DNA from: Pseudomonadota bacterium
GTDB taxonomy: Bacteria; Pseudomonadota; Gammaproteobacteria; Burkholderiales; Thiobacillaceae
NCBI GenBank assembly: GCA_021836225.1
Contig: JAKBJA010000072.1
Location: 1-30,643, forward strand
Reading direction: 5' to 3'
Length of the DNA stretch: 30,643 bases
The position numbers were made by a program, and so were the translations under genes. The notes beneath the pieces were generated by a model that saw nothing but the letters and a program-made list of their open reading frames with translations, was not told where the DNA came from and searched no databases. Positions 1 to 8,103 of the stretch are shown in pieces (the stretch's first letter is position 1; each line of letters opens with the position of its first letter).

Positions 1-1090
1 CGATGCCCACCGGGCACCAGGCAATGCAGCGGCCGCAGCCGACGCAGCCGCTGCGGCCGAACTGGTCGTGCCAGGTGGCGAGCTTGTGGGTCAGCCACTG
101 ACGGTAGCGACTGCGGATGTCGGGCCGTACATTGAATCCATGCAGATGGCCGTGACTTTCGCCAAAGCACGAATCCCAGATCCGCTCGTGGCGACTGGTC
201 TGGCCGTCGAGCGCAGGTTCGTCGATCTCGGCGTGGCAGAAGCAGGTGGGACACACTGCGGTGCAGTTGCCACAGGCAAGGCAGCGTGACGCCACCTCGT
301 CCCAGCGCGGATGCTCCAGACGGCTCATCAGGGTTTCGTGCAAATTGCCCCCTGAAGGGGATAAACGCCCCGGCAGACTGCGCGTCTGGGCGGCTGCGGC
401 AGCCAGTCCCTGCTGGCGGGCAGCATCGAGCTGCTGCGGGGTGGCCGGAGACAGATTCAATGCGCTCAGCACGGCGCCGCCCTTCGCGCTGCCCGCCACC
501 GCGACGAAGCCGTCCGGCAGTTCGGCCAGCGCAAGGTCGTAGCCCGTGGTCGGGGTCGGTCCGTCACCGGTGGAGGCGCAAAAGCAGGTCGCCGCAGGCT
601 CGGCACATTGCACAGCCACCAGAAAAAGTTCTTCGCGACGTTGGGCGTAATGGGGATCGCGCCGGCCTTCGCGCAGGAAATGCGCATCCTGCAAAGCCAG
701 GGCTGCCAGGTCGCAGGCGCGCACGCCGATGATGGCCTGTGCGGGCACATCCAGGATCACGGCTTCGAATTGCAGCATGCCCGCCGCATCCCGCTCCACG
801 CGCCACAGCGATTCTTTCGGTGCGAACGCCTGCGGCTTGATTGCCTGCGGACCGTTAGCCCAGGCGAAATAACGGTTCTGGGGGTCTGTCGTCAGCCGGT
901 AGCGGCCCGGTGCTTGCTCTGCCTGCAAGCCGCGCGGCAGACCATCAGGCGCCTCGAGTTCGCGCATGACGATGGCACCGTTTTCCACCGCCGGACCCAG
1001 ACATTGATAGCCCTGTTGCATAAGCTGGGCCACCAGTGCATGCAACCGGTCGAGCGGCAGAAATCCTGCGTGGTCGGATTGGGAAAACAT
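1..1090 (-). CDS. 4Fe-4S hydrogenase/sulfur reductase beta-type subunit (partial, C-terminus outside window)
   Basis: The reading frame is open from the ATG at 1090 to the left edge, giving 363 visible residues; the C-terminus is missing. Two ferredoxin-type cysteine clusters are seen: Cys270, 273, 276 and 280 (CxxCxxCxxxC), and Cys349, 352, 355 and 359, the latter followed by the usual Pro. Between them lies a DSCF...HG.NVRP segment and a WLTHKL/DQFG segment, which I know from the beta (HydB/HyhB-like) subunit of sulfhydrogenases and the related AsrA subunit of anaerobic sulfite reductase. Such subunits pass electrons between a flavin NAD(P)H subunit and the catalytic subunit in the cytoplasm. 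The other subunits would lie to the left. A GGGAG sits 12 bases before the ATG, a long spacing. The family is clear; hydrogenase versus sulfite or sulfur reductase cannot be settled from this fragment. Confidence 0.85.
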   Translation of the reverse strand, partial: MFSQSDHAGFLPLDRLHALVAQLMQQGYQCLGPAVENGAIVMRELEAPDGLPRGLQAEQAPGRYRLTTDPQNRYFAWANGPQAIKPQAFAPKESLWRVERDAAGMLQFEAVILDVPAQAIIGVRACDLAALALQDAHFLREGRRDPHYAQRREELFLVAVQCAEPAATCFCASTGDGPTPTTGYDLALAELPDGFVAVAGSAKGGAVLSALNLSPATPQQLDAARQQGLAAAAAQTRSLPGRLSPSGGNLHETLMSRLEHPRWDEVASRCLACGNCTAVCPTCFCHAEIDEPALDGQTSRHERIWDSCFGESHGHLHGFNVRPDIRSRYRQWLTHKLATWHDQFGRSGCVGCGRCIAWCPVGI

Positions 1091-1109
1091 GGCTGGAAAT
1101 GCTCCCTTT

Positions 1110-1155
1110 ATGCAGTTTAGGCACAAGCCCGACAGAAAACAGATCTTAACTGCAT
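1110..1155. promoter_or_regulatory. 8-bp inverted repeat in the divergent intergenic region
   Basis: ATGCAGTT at 1110-1117 is repeated in inverse orientation as AACTGCAT at 1148-1155, with 30 bases between. The pair lies 20-65 bases upstream of the iron-sulfur gene and on the far side of the MscS-like gene. It could be two half-sites of a regulator or an mRNA stem. No known operator was recognised. Confidence 0.3.
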
Positions 1156-1215
1156 CGTTACTTTAGCGCGCCACAGGTTTCACGGTAGTGAAAAAAATCA
1201 TCCGGACGCGTTCGC

Positions 1216-1221
1216 TATAAT
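1216..1221 (+). promoter_or_regulatory. Perfect -10 hexamer before the MscS-like gene
   Basis: TATAAT matches the sigma-70 -10 consensus exactly and lies 32 bases before the ATG at 1253. No convincing -35 is found at 16-18 bases upstream (the region is A-rich), so an activator may be needed. Confidence 0.4.
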
Positions 1222-1252
1222 GCGCCTTTCCGCAGCAATGAAGGAGTGTGTC

Positions 1253-1918
1253 ATGCAGCAACAACTCGACGTGTTCGTCGCATCCCTGACTTCTTTCTGG
1301 ACCCAGCTGGCCGGCTTTGTGCCGCAATTGCTGGCAGCCCTGCTGCTGCTGTTCGTCGGCTGGCTGCTCGCCAATCTGGTGCGTACCGGGGTCATGAAGC
1401 TGCTCGACCTGTTGCGCTTCGACAGCCTTGCTGAAAAGACCGGCATCGAAGCCTTCCTCAAACAGGGCAATCTGGATGTGTCGCTGTCGCGGTTGCTCGC
1501 CAAGCTGGCCTACTGGATCGTCATTTTTATCGTCGTCGTCACCGTGGCCAACAGCCTGGGCCTGCACATGGTGGCCGACCTGTTCAACAAGGTGGTGCTC
1601 TACATCCCCAACATCATCGTCGCCATCCTGGTGCTGGTGTTCGGCGTGCTGGTGGCACGCTTCATCAACCGCATGGTGTTCGCCTACCTCAACAACATCG
1701 GCGTGCAGGGCGCGCTCACCATCAGCACGATTGCGGAATACGGGGTGATCATTTTTGTGGTGTTTGTCGCGCTGGAACAGCTCGCGATCGGCACCACGCT
1801 GCTGACCGCTGCCTTCCAGATCGGCTTCGGCGCGATCGGCCTGGCGTTTGCGCTGGCGTTCGGGCTGGGCGGCCGCGAATGGGCCGCCGGCGTAATCAAG
1901 AAATTGACTGAGAAGTAA
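1253..1918 (+). CDS. Small MscS-like / conserved-TM-helix membrane protein
   Basis: The product has 221 residues. The start at 1253 is chosen because AAGGAG at 1241-1246 stands six bases before this ATG; an upstream in-frame ATG at 1220 lacks such a site. About five hydrophobic segments are seen, near residues 22-44, 83-103, 112-140, 157-178 and 185-208. The last is rich in Gly and Ala, ends GLGGREWAAG and resembles the pore-lining third helix of MscS mechanosensitive channels. The protein stops about ten residues after that helix, so the cytoplasmic beta and alpha/beta domains of true MscS are absent. The family is usually annotated as a conserved TM-helix or small-conductance channel protein of the inner membrane. 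Gating and ions are not deducible. It is followed after 126 bases by a cyclic-nucleotide-binding protein with its own promoter. Confidence 0.8.
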   Translation: MQQQLDVFVASLTSFWTQLAGFVPQLLAALLLLFVGWLLANLVRTGVMKLLDLLRFDSLAEKTGIEAFLKQGNLDVSLSRLLAKLAYWIVIFIVVVTVANSLGLHMVADLFNKVVLYIPNIIVAILVLVFGVLVARFINRMVFAYLNNIGVQGALTISTIAEYGVIIFVVFVALEQLAIGTTLLTAAFQIGFGAIGLAFALAFGLGGREWAAGVIKKLTEK

Positions 1919-1997
1919 GTTGCAGAACAGGCGATAAGCATGGCCGGAGCGCCGCTCACTTACGTTTGACCAGTGGATGATGTACCCTCAAAAAAAA

Positions 1998-2026
1998 TTG
2001 ACTTGATCATTGTCCAGGGCTAAAAA
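1998..2026 (+). promoter_or_regulatory. Sigma-70 promoter for the tandem CNB genes
   Basis: TTGACT at 1998-2003 and TAAAAA at 2021-2026 are separated by exactly 17 bases and lie 18 bases before the ATG of the first CNB gene, so the leader is short. The palindrome TGATCA lies in the spacer (2004-2009). Confidence 0.55.
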
Positions 2027-2044
2027 ACATCAAGGAGTGCTGGA

Positions 2045-2536
2045 ATGGAAATTGTCGATTTTAAGAATGCTTTCCCGAAACTGGCACATCGTCTTGGCGT
2101 CCAGAATACTGCGCTTTTGGCAACACTCATGCGCGAACGGGAAGTGCCTGCGGGAACGACCCTGATTGAGAATCGAACGCTGGCAGATTCGTTGTATCTC
2201 GTCATCGAGGGTGAGTTTCGGGTTGAAGTCCCGCGGATTGACGGCGAGATTGAAATTGGCCGGATTGGCCACGGGAAATGGATCGGCGAGACTCCACTTT
2301 TCAGCGATGATCACCTATCGACTTCCCGGACTGTTGCCACCACCCCATCCCGGGTCCTGGAAATGCAGCATGCCCAGTTTTGGTCTGCCCGGACAGAAAA
2401 CCCTGATTTGGCAAGCGTGCTTACCCGAGAGCTTGTTGACCACATGTCGGAGCGTGTACGCGCTGCGGACGAGTTGATCAATCACTGTCTGCAAAAAGCG
2501 GCTTCTGTCCATGCAAGCCCGCCGAGCCAAGCTTGA
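2045..2536 (+). CDS. Single-domain cyclic-nucleotide-binding protein (ligand residues intact)
   Basis: The product has 163 residues; AAGGAG at 2032-2037 is seven bases before the ATG. It is a Crp-type beta-roll from about residue 12 to 125, with a helical tail. The phosphate-binding cassette is recognisable: Gly81-Glu82 (the glutamate that holds the ribose 2'-OH) and Arg95-Thr96 (the arginine that binds the cyclic phosphate). There is a short extra stretch, DDHLSTS, just before the Arg. No helix-turn-helix follows, so it is not a Crp/Fnr transcription factor. It more likely acts by binding a partner protein. It lies 52 bases before a paralogue and probably shares its mRNA. cAMP versus cGMP cannot be told from the sequence. 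Confidence 0.85.
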   Translation: MEIVDFKNAFPKLAHRLGVQNTALLATLMREREVPAGTTLIENRTLADSLYLVIEGEFRVEVPRIDGEIEIGRIGHGKWIGETPLFSDDHLSTSRTVATTPSRVLEMQHAQFWSARTENPDLASVLTRELVDHMSERVRAADELINHCLQKAASVHASPPSQA

Positions 2537-2588
2537 AGTCAGGTCTTGCCTGAGAGCGCACTACAAAAACCGGTAAGGGAGGGCAACA

Positions 2589-3047
2589 ATGCTGCTCAAG
2601 AATTTCCTTAAAAGCCAGCCCATTTTCATCGGCTTGTCCGATCGTGACCTCGATGCCCTGGCTCATGCGATAGAAATCCGGGAATTTCCTGATGGGCACG
2701 CCATCATCCAGGAAGGCCGCTCCGGCAAAGAGCTCTATCTGCTCATTGAAGGCCAGGTGAAAGTGGCCCAATACAATGCCGAAACCGGCCAGCTTGAGCA
2801 AATCAATCTTATACAGCCGGGCGAACTGTTTGGTCTGCTTTCCCTGATTGATCACTTGTCTACTTCGGCGAGCTGCATTTCAGCAGGCCCGGTCAAAATC
2901 GGGGTTCTGCAGCGTAATGCCTACAATCTTTTGGCACAGGCCTCCGCCCCCATTGCACAGGGGTTTCAACTCGCGGTAGCCAAACAATTGGCATCGCTTC
3001 TGCGTCACCAGGAAGGTGTTCTGAGAACCATCCCCCTTCAGGTTTAA
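2589..3047 (+). CDS. Single-domain CNB-fold protein with degenerate ligand pocket
   Basis: The product has 152 residues; AAGGGAGGG at 2574-2582 precedes the ATG at 2589. The fold is the same beta-roll as the preceding gene, and both share the element DHLSTS in the binding cassette, which points to a tandem duplication. Here, however, the glutamate is replaced (Gly82-Leu83) and the arginine is replaced by Ala94 in the segment LSTSASC. With both ligand contacts gone, ordinary cAMP or cGMP binding is unlikely. It may be a ligand-free partner of its neighbour, for example in a heterodimer, or bind something else. There is no DNA-binding domain. Confidence 0.8.
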   Translation: MLLKNFLKSQPIFIGLSDRDLDALAHAIEIREFPDGHAIIQEGRSGKELYLLIEGQVKVAQYNAETGQLEQINLIQPGELFGLLSLIDHLSTSASCISAGPVKIGVLQRNAYNLLAQASAPIAQGFQLAVAKQLASLLRHQEGVLRTIPLQV

Positions 3048-3119
3048 CCACGGCTCAAACGGGTCGCATTGTTGCTGGCCAAGAAGGCCCCTCCACCTTG
3101 CCCCATGCAGCCCACACTT

Positions 3120-3170
3120 TAAAAAAACCCGACGTAGTTAATTCGCCTAGCGAATCCGCGGCTTGCGGGT
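3120..3170 (-). terminator. Possible rluB terminator with stop codon in a hairpin loop
   Basis: On the minus strand ATTCGC-TAG-GCGAAT (3155-3141) forms a perfect six-base stem whose three-base loop is the rluB stop codon. An outer five-base stem (3166-3170 with 3127-3131) could close around it and is directly followed by a run of Ts (3126-3121). The geometry is not that of a classical terminator, so this is tentative. Confidence 0.35.
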
Positions 3171-4037
3171 GTGCTTGTCAGGCACGCCGCGCGTCTGGCG
3201 GCGCGGGGTCGGCGCCATGCCCGCCCATTCCATCACGCGCGCGACCAGATCATCGTCGAGCTCCATCTTCTGCCCGCGCCGCAGTTGCGGCGGCAGCACG
3301 ATCGGGCCGAATCGGATGCGCGTCAGCCGCGACACGGTCAGGCCGAAATGCTCGAACAGCCGCCGCACCTCGCGCTTGCGACCTTCCTTGATCACCACGC
3401 GGTACCAGCGGTTGGCGCCCTCGCCGCCTGCGGCAAAACAGCTTTGCAATTGCGCCGGGCCGTCCTCGAGTTCCACCCCGGCCAGCAACTGCGCAATCAT
3501 GTCCTCGGTCAGCTCGCCCAGCACCCGCACCGCGTACTCGCGCTCGACTTCGAAACGCGGGTGCATCAGGTGATTGGCCAACTCGCCGTCGGTGGTGAAG
3601 ATCATCAGGCCGTCGGTGTTGTAGTCCAGCCGGCCGATGGAAATCCACTTGGCGCCGCGCAGCTTGGGCAACGCGTCGAACACGGTGGCGCGGCCCTTGG
3701 GGTCGTCGCGGCTGACGATCTCGCCTTCCGACTTGTGGTAGATCAGGATACGGGTGCGCTTTTCATCGAAGCGCAGATAGACGCGGCGGCCGCTGACCTT
3801 GACGATGTCGCGCGGCCCGACCTTGCTGCCGATCGTCGCGGTCTCGCCGTTGACCTGCACGCGACCCTCGGCAATCCATTCCTCCATCTCGCGACGCGAG
3901 CCGAGGCCGGCTGAGGCGAGCGCTTTTTGCAGACGCTCGCTTGCGGGCTCGGGGGCGATCGCCTGCTGCAGGCGGCTCGCCGCACGCCCCATGGGGGCGG
4001 TGGGCGAACGGCGGATGGGGGATGCGGGGCGGGCCAT
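3147..4037 (-). CDS. rluB: 23S rRNA pseudouridine synthase RluB
   Basis: The product has 296 residues. An S4 RNA-binding domain is seen at about residues 34-90 (ERLQKALASAGLGSRRE). A RsuA-family catalytic domain follows, with the motif GRLDYNTDGL and the catalytic aspartate at Asp138. The C-terminal tail is short and basic. RluB makes the pseudouridine at E. coli position 2605 of 23S rRNA. RluE and RluF are related, but placement directly after scpA-scpB is typical of rluB in beta- and gammaproteobacteria. The ATG at 4037 lies two bases after the scpB stop, so the three genes form one operon. The first 30 residues are low-complexity, and the true start could be slightly downstream. Confidence 0.9.
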   Translation of the reverse strand: MARPASPIRRSPTAPMGRAASRLQQAIAPEPASERLQKALASAGLGSRREMEEWIAEGRVQVNGETATIGSKVGPRDIVKVSGRRVYLRFDEKRTRILIYHKSEGEIVSRDDPKGRATVFDALPKLRGAKWISIGRLDYNTDGLMIFTTDGELANHLMHPRFEVEREYAVRVLGELTEDMIAQLLAGVELEDGPAQLQSCFAAGGEGANRWYRVVIKEGRKREVRRLFEHFGLTVSRLTRIRFGPIVLPPQLRRGQKMELDDDLVARVMEWAGMAPTPRRQTRGVPDKHTRKPRIR

Positions 4038-4039
4038 AT

Positions 4040-4732
4040 TCAGGTGATCTCGGTGACTGCGTCGTCAGGCGCGGTGCTGGCACGGGCAGTTTCGATCACC
4101 GCGCCAAACGTCTGGGGGACGTCATTGTCCGCCAATTCCTCGCGCAATTCAGGAATTAATGCGGTTTCATCCGGGGTGACCAGATTGCCGAGCTCTTCCA
4201 GCGGCGGCAGTTCGGACAACGTGACCAGCCCCAGATCGCTGAGGAAATGCCCGGTGGTGCCGAACAGCGTGGGGCGCCCCGGCACGTCGCGATGGCCGAT
4301 GGCCTCGATCCAGCCGCGCTCTTCCAGCGTCTTGATGATGTTGGGATTGACCGACACGCCGCGGATGTCCTCGATGTCGCCGCGCGTCACCGGCTGACGG
4401 TAAGCGATGATGGCGAGCGTTTCCAGGACCGCGCGCGAGTAGCGCGGCGGCTTCTCGTTCTTCAGCCGCGACAGCCAGGGCTGCATTTCGGCGCGCGTCT
4501 GGAAGCGCCAGCCGTCGGCCACCTGCACCAGTTCCACGCCGCGGCCGTGCCACTGCGCGCGCAGCTCGTCGAGTGCGCGGCGCAGCACCTCGTTGGCCAG
4601 GCTTTGTTCGGGCGTCCCCTGCTCGAACATGCGCTTGAGGTCGGCCAGCGACAGCGGCTCGACGGCCGCCAGCAAGGCGGCCTCCAGCACGATCTTCAAA
4701 TCGTCGGGGTTGTCATTCGGCTGCAGATTCAT
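4040..4732 (-). CDS. scpB: Condensin accessory protein ScpB
   Basis: The product has 230 residues, a normal length for this family. It begins with a winged-helix domain (LKIVLEAALLAAVEPLSLADLKRMF), and a second winged helix contains the family hallmark ETLAIIAYRQPVTRGDIEDIRG at about residues 106-127 (in part: AIIAYRQP). ScpB dimerises and binds the ScpA kleisin, stabilising the SMC-ScpAB complex for chromosome segregation. The start codon lies inside the end of scpA (20 bases of overlap), so translation is likely coupled. Confidence 0.93.
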   Translation of the reverse strand: MNLQPNDNPDDLKIVLEAALLAAVEPLSLADLKRMFEQGTPEQSLANEVLRRALDELRAQWHGRGVELVQVADGWRFQTRAEMQPWLSRLKNEKPPRYSRAVLETLAIIAYRQPVTRGDIEDIRGVSVNPNIIKTLEERGWIEAIGHRDVPGRPTLFGTTGHFLSDLGLVTLSELPPLEELGNLVTPDETALIPELREELADNDVPQTFGAVIETARASTAPDDAVTEIT

Positions 4733-5525
4733 GGAGTTTCACGTAGATGGGGGCAAACGGCTCGGCTTGCGTCACGTCGAGCAGGGTTTCCTTGGTCAGT
4801 TCCAGCACCGCGAGGAAGGTGACCACGAGTTCATGCACGGTCGACGCGTCCGGGAACAGGTCCTTGAATTCCATGAATTCGCCCGGGGTCAGGCGTTTCA
4901 GGATGCGGCTCATGTGCTCACGGATCGACAGTTCCTGGCGGCCGATGCGGTGGTGGGTGCGGTTCTTCGCGCGCGACAGGATCGCCAGCCAGGCGGCGGC
5001 CAGCTCCTCGGGATGGATGCTCGGCAGCTGCCTGGCCGCTGCCGGCAGGAACACGCTGACCGTGTCGAAATCGCGCCCGGCCTGCGGCATGGTATCGAGA
5101 TGCTGGCCGGCGAGCTTCATCTGCTCGTATTCCAGCAGGCGGCGCACCAGTTCGGCGCGCGGATCCTCGCCCTCGCCCGCTTCCTCGGCCTGCTCGCGCC
5201 GTGGCAGCAGCATGCGCGACTTGATGTCGATCAGCATCGCCGCCATCAACAGGTATTCCGCCGCCAGTTCCAGCCGGGTGGCACGCGCAGCCTCGACATA
5301 GGCCATGTATTGCTTGGTCAGCGCCGCCATCGGGATGTCCAGCACGTCCAGGTTCTGGCGCCGGATCAGGTAGAGCAGCAGGTCGAGCGGGCCCTCGAAG
5401 GCGTCGAGAAAGATCTCGAGCGCATCCGGCGGGATGTACAGATCCTGCGGCAGTTCGGTGAGCAGCTCGCCGCGCACCTTGATGACGGGTGCGGGCTGCG
5501 TGTCGAGGAGCGCGGGGGCATTCAT
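4713..5525 (-). CDS. scpA: Condensin kleisin subunit ScpA
   Basis: The product has 270 residues. The N-terminal kleisin helix region FEGPLDLLLYLIRRQNLDVLDI (in part: GPLDLLLYLI) and the segment EYLLMAAMLIDIKSRMLLPR (in part: MLIDIKSRMLLP) are the conserved SMC-binding signatures. The C-terminal winged helix follows, ending near residue 250. ScpA bridges the heads of the SMC dimer in chromosome condensation. It is the first gene of the operon. No clear Shine-Dalgarno is seen before the ATG at 5525, and a TAAAAT hexamer only nine bases upstream (5536-5531) might give a leaderless or near-leaderless transcript. Confidence 0.93.
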   Translation of the reverse strand: MNAPALLDTQPAPVIKVRGELLTELPQDLYIPPDALEIFLDAFEGPLDLLLYLIRRQNLDVLDIPMAALTKQYMAYVEAARATRLELAAEYLLMAAMLIDIKSRMLLPRREQAEEAGEGEDPRAELVRRLLEYEQMKLAGQHLDTMPQAGRDFDTVSVFLPAAARQLPSIHPEELAAAWLAILSRAKNRTHHRIGRQELSIREHMSRILKRLTPGEFMEFKDLFPDASTVHELVVTFLAVLELTKETLLDVTQAEPFAPIYVKLHESAAE

Positions 5526-5642
5526 GGCCGCATTTTACCCGAGCCTGCCGGGATGGCTTAATCCTGGGTGGCCAGGTTTCGCCGTGGACGAGCGGTTTCC
5601 TCAAATTGGGCAAACGAGTCCGCCTTGACTGTCCATCTGGTG

Positions 5643-5671
5643 TTGCCCGCTGGATGAGCTACGTTTATGGT
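5643..5671 (+). promoter_or_regulatory. Weak sigma-70-like promoter before the CHAT gene
   Basis: TTGCCC and TATGGT are separated by 17 bases and end 30 bases before the ATG at 5702. Each hexamer matches consensus at four of six positions. The 176-base gap to scpA holds nothing else recognised. Confidence 0.3.
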
Positions 5672-5701
5672 GTGGTTATTGATGTCGCTGGAGTCATCAT
5701 T

Positions 5702-8062
5702 ATGAATTTGCATTGCCTGGATGCTGCGCGCACGCGGGGGATATCATCGCAGTGGCGACGGGAGGCGCTCGGTCTGTCGGCGACAGGCAGGGCGAAGACG
5801 CGATCCCTGGTTCTTGCGATGTTGGTCATGGGGTTGTTGAACCTTGCCGCGCCGTCTCAGGCAGGCGCATCGGCATCCGTGGAGCTCATCGCCGCCGGCG
5901 TCGAGCACCAGGCCGGACGCTTCCAGGCCGCCTTGACTCGCTGGGTTCAGGCGCAGCACGAGGCCCGGGCGGCTGGGGTTGCAGATGCCGAGGCACGCGC
6001 CCTGCTCGGCGAGGCAAGGACTTATCTGGCACTGGGGCGAGGGCCGATGGCGGCACAGCGGCTGGCCAGCGCGCACGAACTCGCCCGGACCCATGGGAAT
6101 GTGACGCTGCTGGGGCCGATCCTCGCCGCGCTGGGCAATGCCCAATTCCTCGCCGGCGAGCCGGCGAAGGCCCGCGAAGCGCTGGAGCGCGCGCTCGCCC
6201 TGGGGCGCGAACGCGGCGATCAGGATCTTGTTGCGCGCAGCGCGAACGACCTGGCCCGGCTGGAAGTCGAATCGGGCGAGCACAGGCGCGCCGCCACCCT
6301 TTACCGGCAAGCCATGGCAGCCGCTCAAACCGGCGGCAACCGCGAGCTCGAAACCACTGCTGCCGTCAATCTCGCTCGCCTTCCGCTGGAGCCGGGAGAA
6401 AAACTTGAGGCACTGTCGCGCGCCGAGCGGCTGGTTTGGGCGCTGCCTCCGTCGTACATCCGTGCCCAGGCCCTGATCAGCGTTGCGCGCCTGCTCGGCG
6501 AAACCCTCGACGCACCTGGACAGCCGGAGTCATCCCGCGCGAAGGCGGCGGCCGCGTTCGACGAAGCCGCCGCGACCGCGCGACGGACGGGCGATCGCCG
6601 CACCCTCAGCTATGCCCTCGGCTACCGGGGCGCGCTGGCTGAGACGTCGAGAAATCTAACTTCGGCGCTGACCCTGACCCGCGAGGCGGCCCGTGAGGCG
6701 CGGCTGGCGGATGCCCCCGAGAGCCTCTACCTCTGGGAATGGCAGGCGGGTCGGCTTCTACGCCGTCTCGGCGAAGAGGACGCAGCGCTCGTGGCCTACC
6801 GTGTCGCCGCCGGCACCCTGGAGCAGATACGACAGGATTTGGCCGCGGGCGGGCGGTCCTCTTTCCGCAAGCAGGCGGGCCCTGTCTACATCGAGCTTGC
6901 CGATCTTCTGATACGCCGCGCGGAGCACGCCGCCAACCCGGCTGCCGCAGAGACCGACCTGCGCGAGGCGCGCCTGACCGTCGAGGCGCTGAAGGGCGCG
7001 GAACTGGAGGACTACTTCCAGGATGATTGCGCCGCCGCCCTCAAGTCGAAGACACGAGGCATCGACTCGCTGGCCGCCGGAACCGCCGCGCTCTATCCGA
7101 TCGTCCTGCCCGAGCGCCTCGCCATTCTGGTGAGTCTCCCCGATGGGTTGCGGGTATACTCGACGCCCGTTGGCGCCCAGGAACTTGAGGCCGAAGCGCG
7201 CGCCCTGCGCCGGGCACTGGAGAAGCGAACGACCCGCGAGTATCTGAGACACGCGCGCCAGATCTATGACTGGGTGGTGCGCCCGGTCGAGGCCGACCTG
7301 GCCCGGGCCCGCGTCAAGACCCTGATTTTCGTACCCGATGGCGTGTTACGGACCATCCCGCTGTCAACGCTCAATGATGGCAAGGCATTCCTGATCGAGC
7401 GCTACGCGGTCGCCACCTCGCCCGGCCTTACACTCACCGACCCGCGCCCGCTCGCCGGTGTCGCGCCGCGGGTGCTGATGGCGGGCCTCACGGAATCCGT
7501 GATGGGGTTCCCCGCCCTGCCCGAGGTCAAGGAGGAGATCGCTGGGATCGCGTCCCTTCACGCCGGCACGGTGTTGCTGGATCAGACCTTCCAGATCGAA
7601 AGCTTCCGGCGGGAACTGGGATTGCACCCTTACACCATCGTGCATGTGGCTTCCCACGGCGAGTTCGGCTCCAGCGCCGAGGAGACCTTCCTGCTGACCC
7701 ACGATGGCCGGATCACGCTCGACCAGCTTGAGGCTCAACTCGGCGGCACCGCCTACCGGGATCAGCCCGTGGAGTTGCTGACCCTGAGCGCTTGCCAGAC
7801 CGCCGCCGGCGACGACCGCGCCGCGCTGGGGCTCGCGGGCGTTGCCGTCAAGGCGGGAGCCCGCAGCGCACTCGCCACGCTCTGGTCGGTGAACGACGCG
7901 GCCTCCTCGCGTCTGGTGGGCAGCTTCTACCGCAAGCTCGGGCAGTCCGGCATGAACAAGGCAGCGGCGCTGCGCGAGGCGCAGAAGGCGCTCATGGCCG
8001 ACCGCCGTTACCGGCACCCTTATTACTGGAGTCCGTTTCTGTTGATTGGCAACTGGCTGTAG
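5702..8062 (+). CDS. Exported TPR-CHAT (caspase-like) protein
   Basis: The product has 786 residues from the ATG at 5702, supported by GGAG at 5690-5693; the frame is open further upstream. A hydrophobic segment at about residues 35-50, followed by small residues (QAGASA), looks like a signal peptide with a long N-region, so the protein is probably periplasmic. Residues 60-380 are helical TPR-type repeats rich in Ala and Leu. A linker with PVYIELADLL and LKGAELEDYFQDDC leads into a CHAT domain at about residues 465-786. The caspase-like dyad is intact: His652 in VASHGEF and Cys698 in LSACQTAAGD. CHAT proteins are clan CD cysteine peptidases, often TPR-fused. The neighbouring secretion genes suggest a role in processing or quality control of the exported proteins; that is inference. 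The gene converges on shlB with 41 bases between. Confidence 0.88.
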   Translation: MNLHCLDAARTRGISSQWRREALGLSATGRAKTRSLVLAMLVMGLLNLAAPSQAGASASVELIAAGVEHQAGRFQAALTRWVQAQHEARAAGVADAEARALLGEARTYLALGRGPMAAQRLASAHELARTHGNVTLLGPILAALGNAQFLAGEPAKAREALERALALGRERGDQDLVARSANDLARLEVESGEHRRAATLYRQAMAAAQTGGNRELETTAAVNLARLPLEPGEKLEALSRAERLVWALPPSYIRAQALISVARLLGETLDAPGQPESSRAKAAAAFDEAAATARRTGDRRTLSYALGYRGALAETSRNLTSALTLTREAAREARLADAPESLYLWEWQAGRLLRRLGEEDAALVAYRVAAGTLEQIRQDLAAGGRSSFRKQAGPVYIELADLLIRRAEHAANPAAAETDLREARLTVEALKGAELEDYFQDDCAAALKSKTRGIDSLAAGTAALYPIVLPERLAILVSLPDGLRVYSTPVGAQELEAEARALRRALEKRTTREYLRHARQIYDWVVRPVEADLARARVKTLIFVPDGVLRTIPLSTLNDGKAFLIERYAVATSPGLTLTDPRPLAGVAPRVLMAGLTESVMGFPALPEVKEEIAGIASLHAGTVLLDQTFQIESFRRELGLHPYTIVHVASHGEFGSSAEETFLLTHDGRITLDQLEAQLGGTAYRDQPVELLTLSACQTAAGDDRAALGLAGVAVKAGARSALATLWSVNDAASSRLVGSFYRKLGQSGMNKAAALREAQKALMADRRYRHPYYWSPFLLIGNWL

Positions 8063-8064
8063 GC

Positions 8065-8092
8065 AGGCGATGCGCGCGAACAGCGGTCGCCT
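8065..8092. terminator. Hairpin between convergent CHAT and TpsB genes
   Basis: AGGCGA (8065-8070) and TCGCCT (8087-8092) are inverted repeats around a 16-base loop in the 41-base gap between two convergent genes. No T-run follows on either strand, so it is only a weak candidate for a shared terminator. Confidence 0.22.
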
Positions 8093-8103
8093 CAGCGGTG
8101 TCG

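Noticed and set aside
1918..1943. GGCGATAA after the MscS-like gene, resembling the -10 of a FliA promoter
   Set aside because: The only TAAG-like -35 is far too close, and no flagellar gene follows.
5526..5701. Search for a tRNA or attachment repeat that would mark integration of the island
   Set aside because: No tRNA was seen at either end, and no matching direct repeats were recognised between 5526-5701 and 16609-16710.
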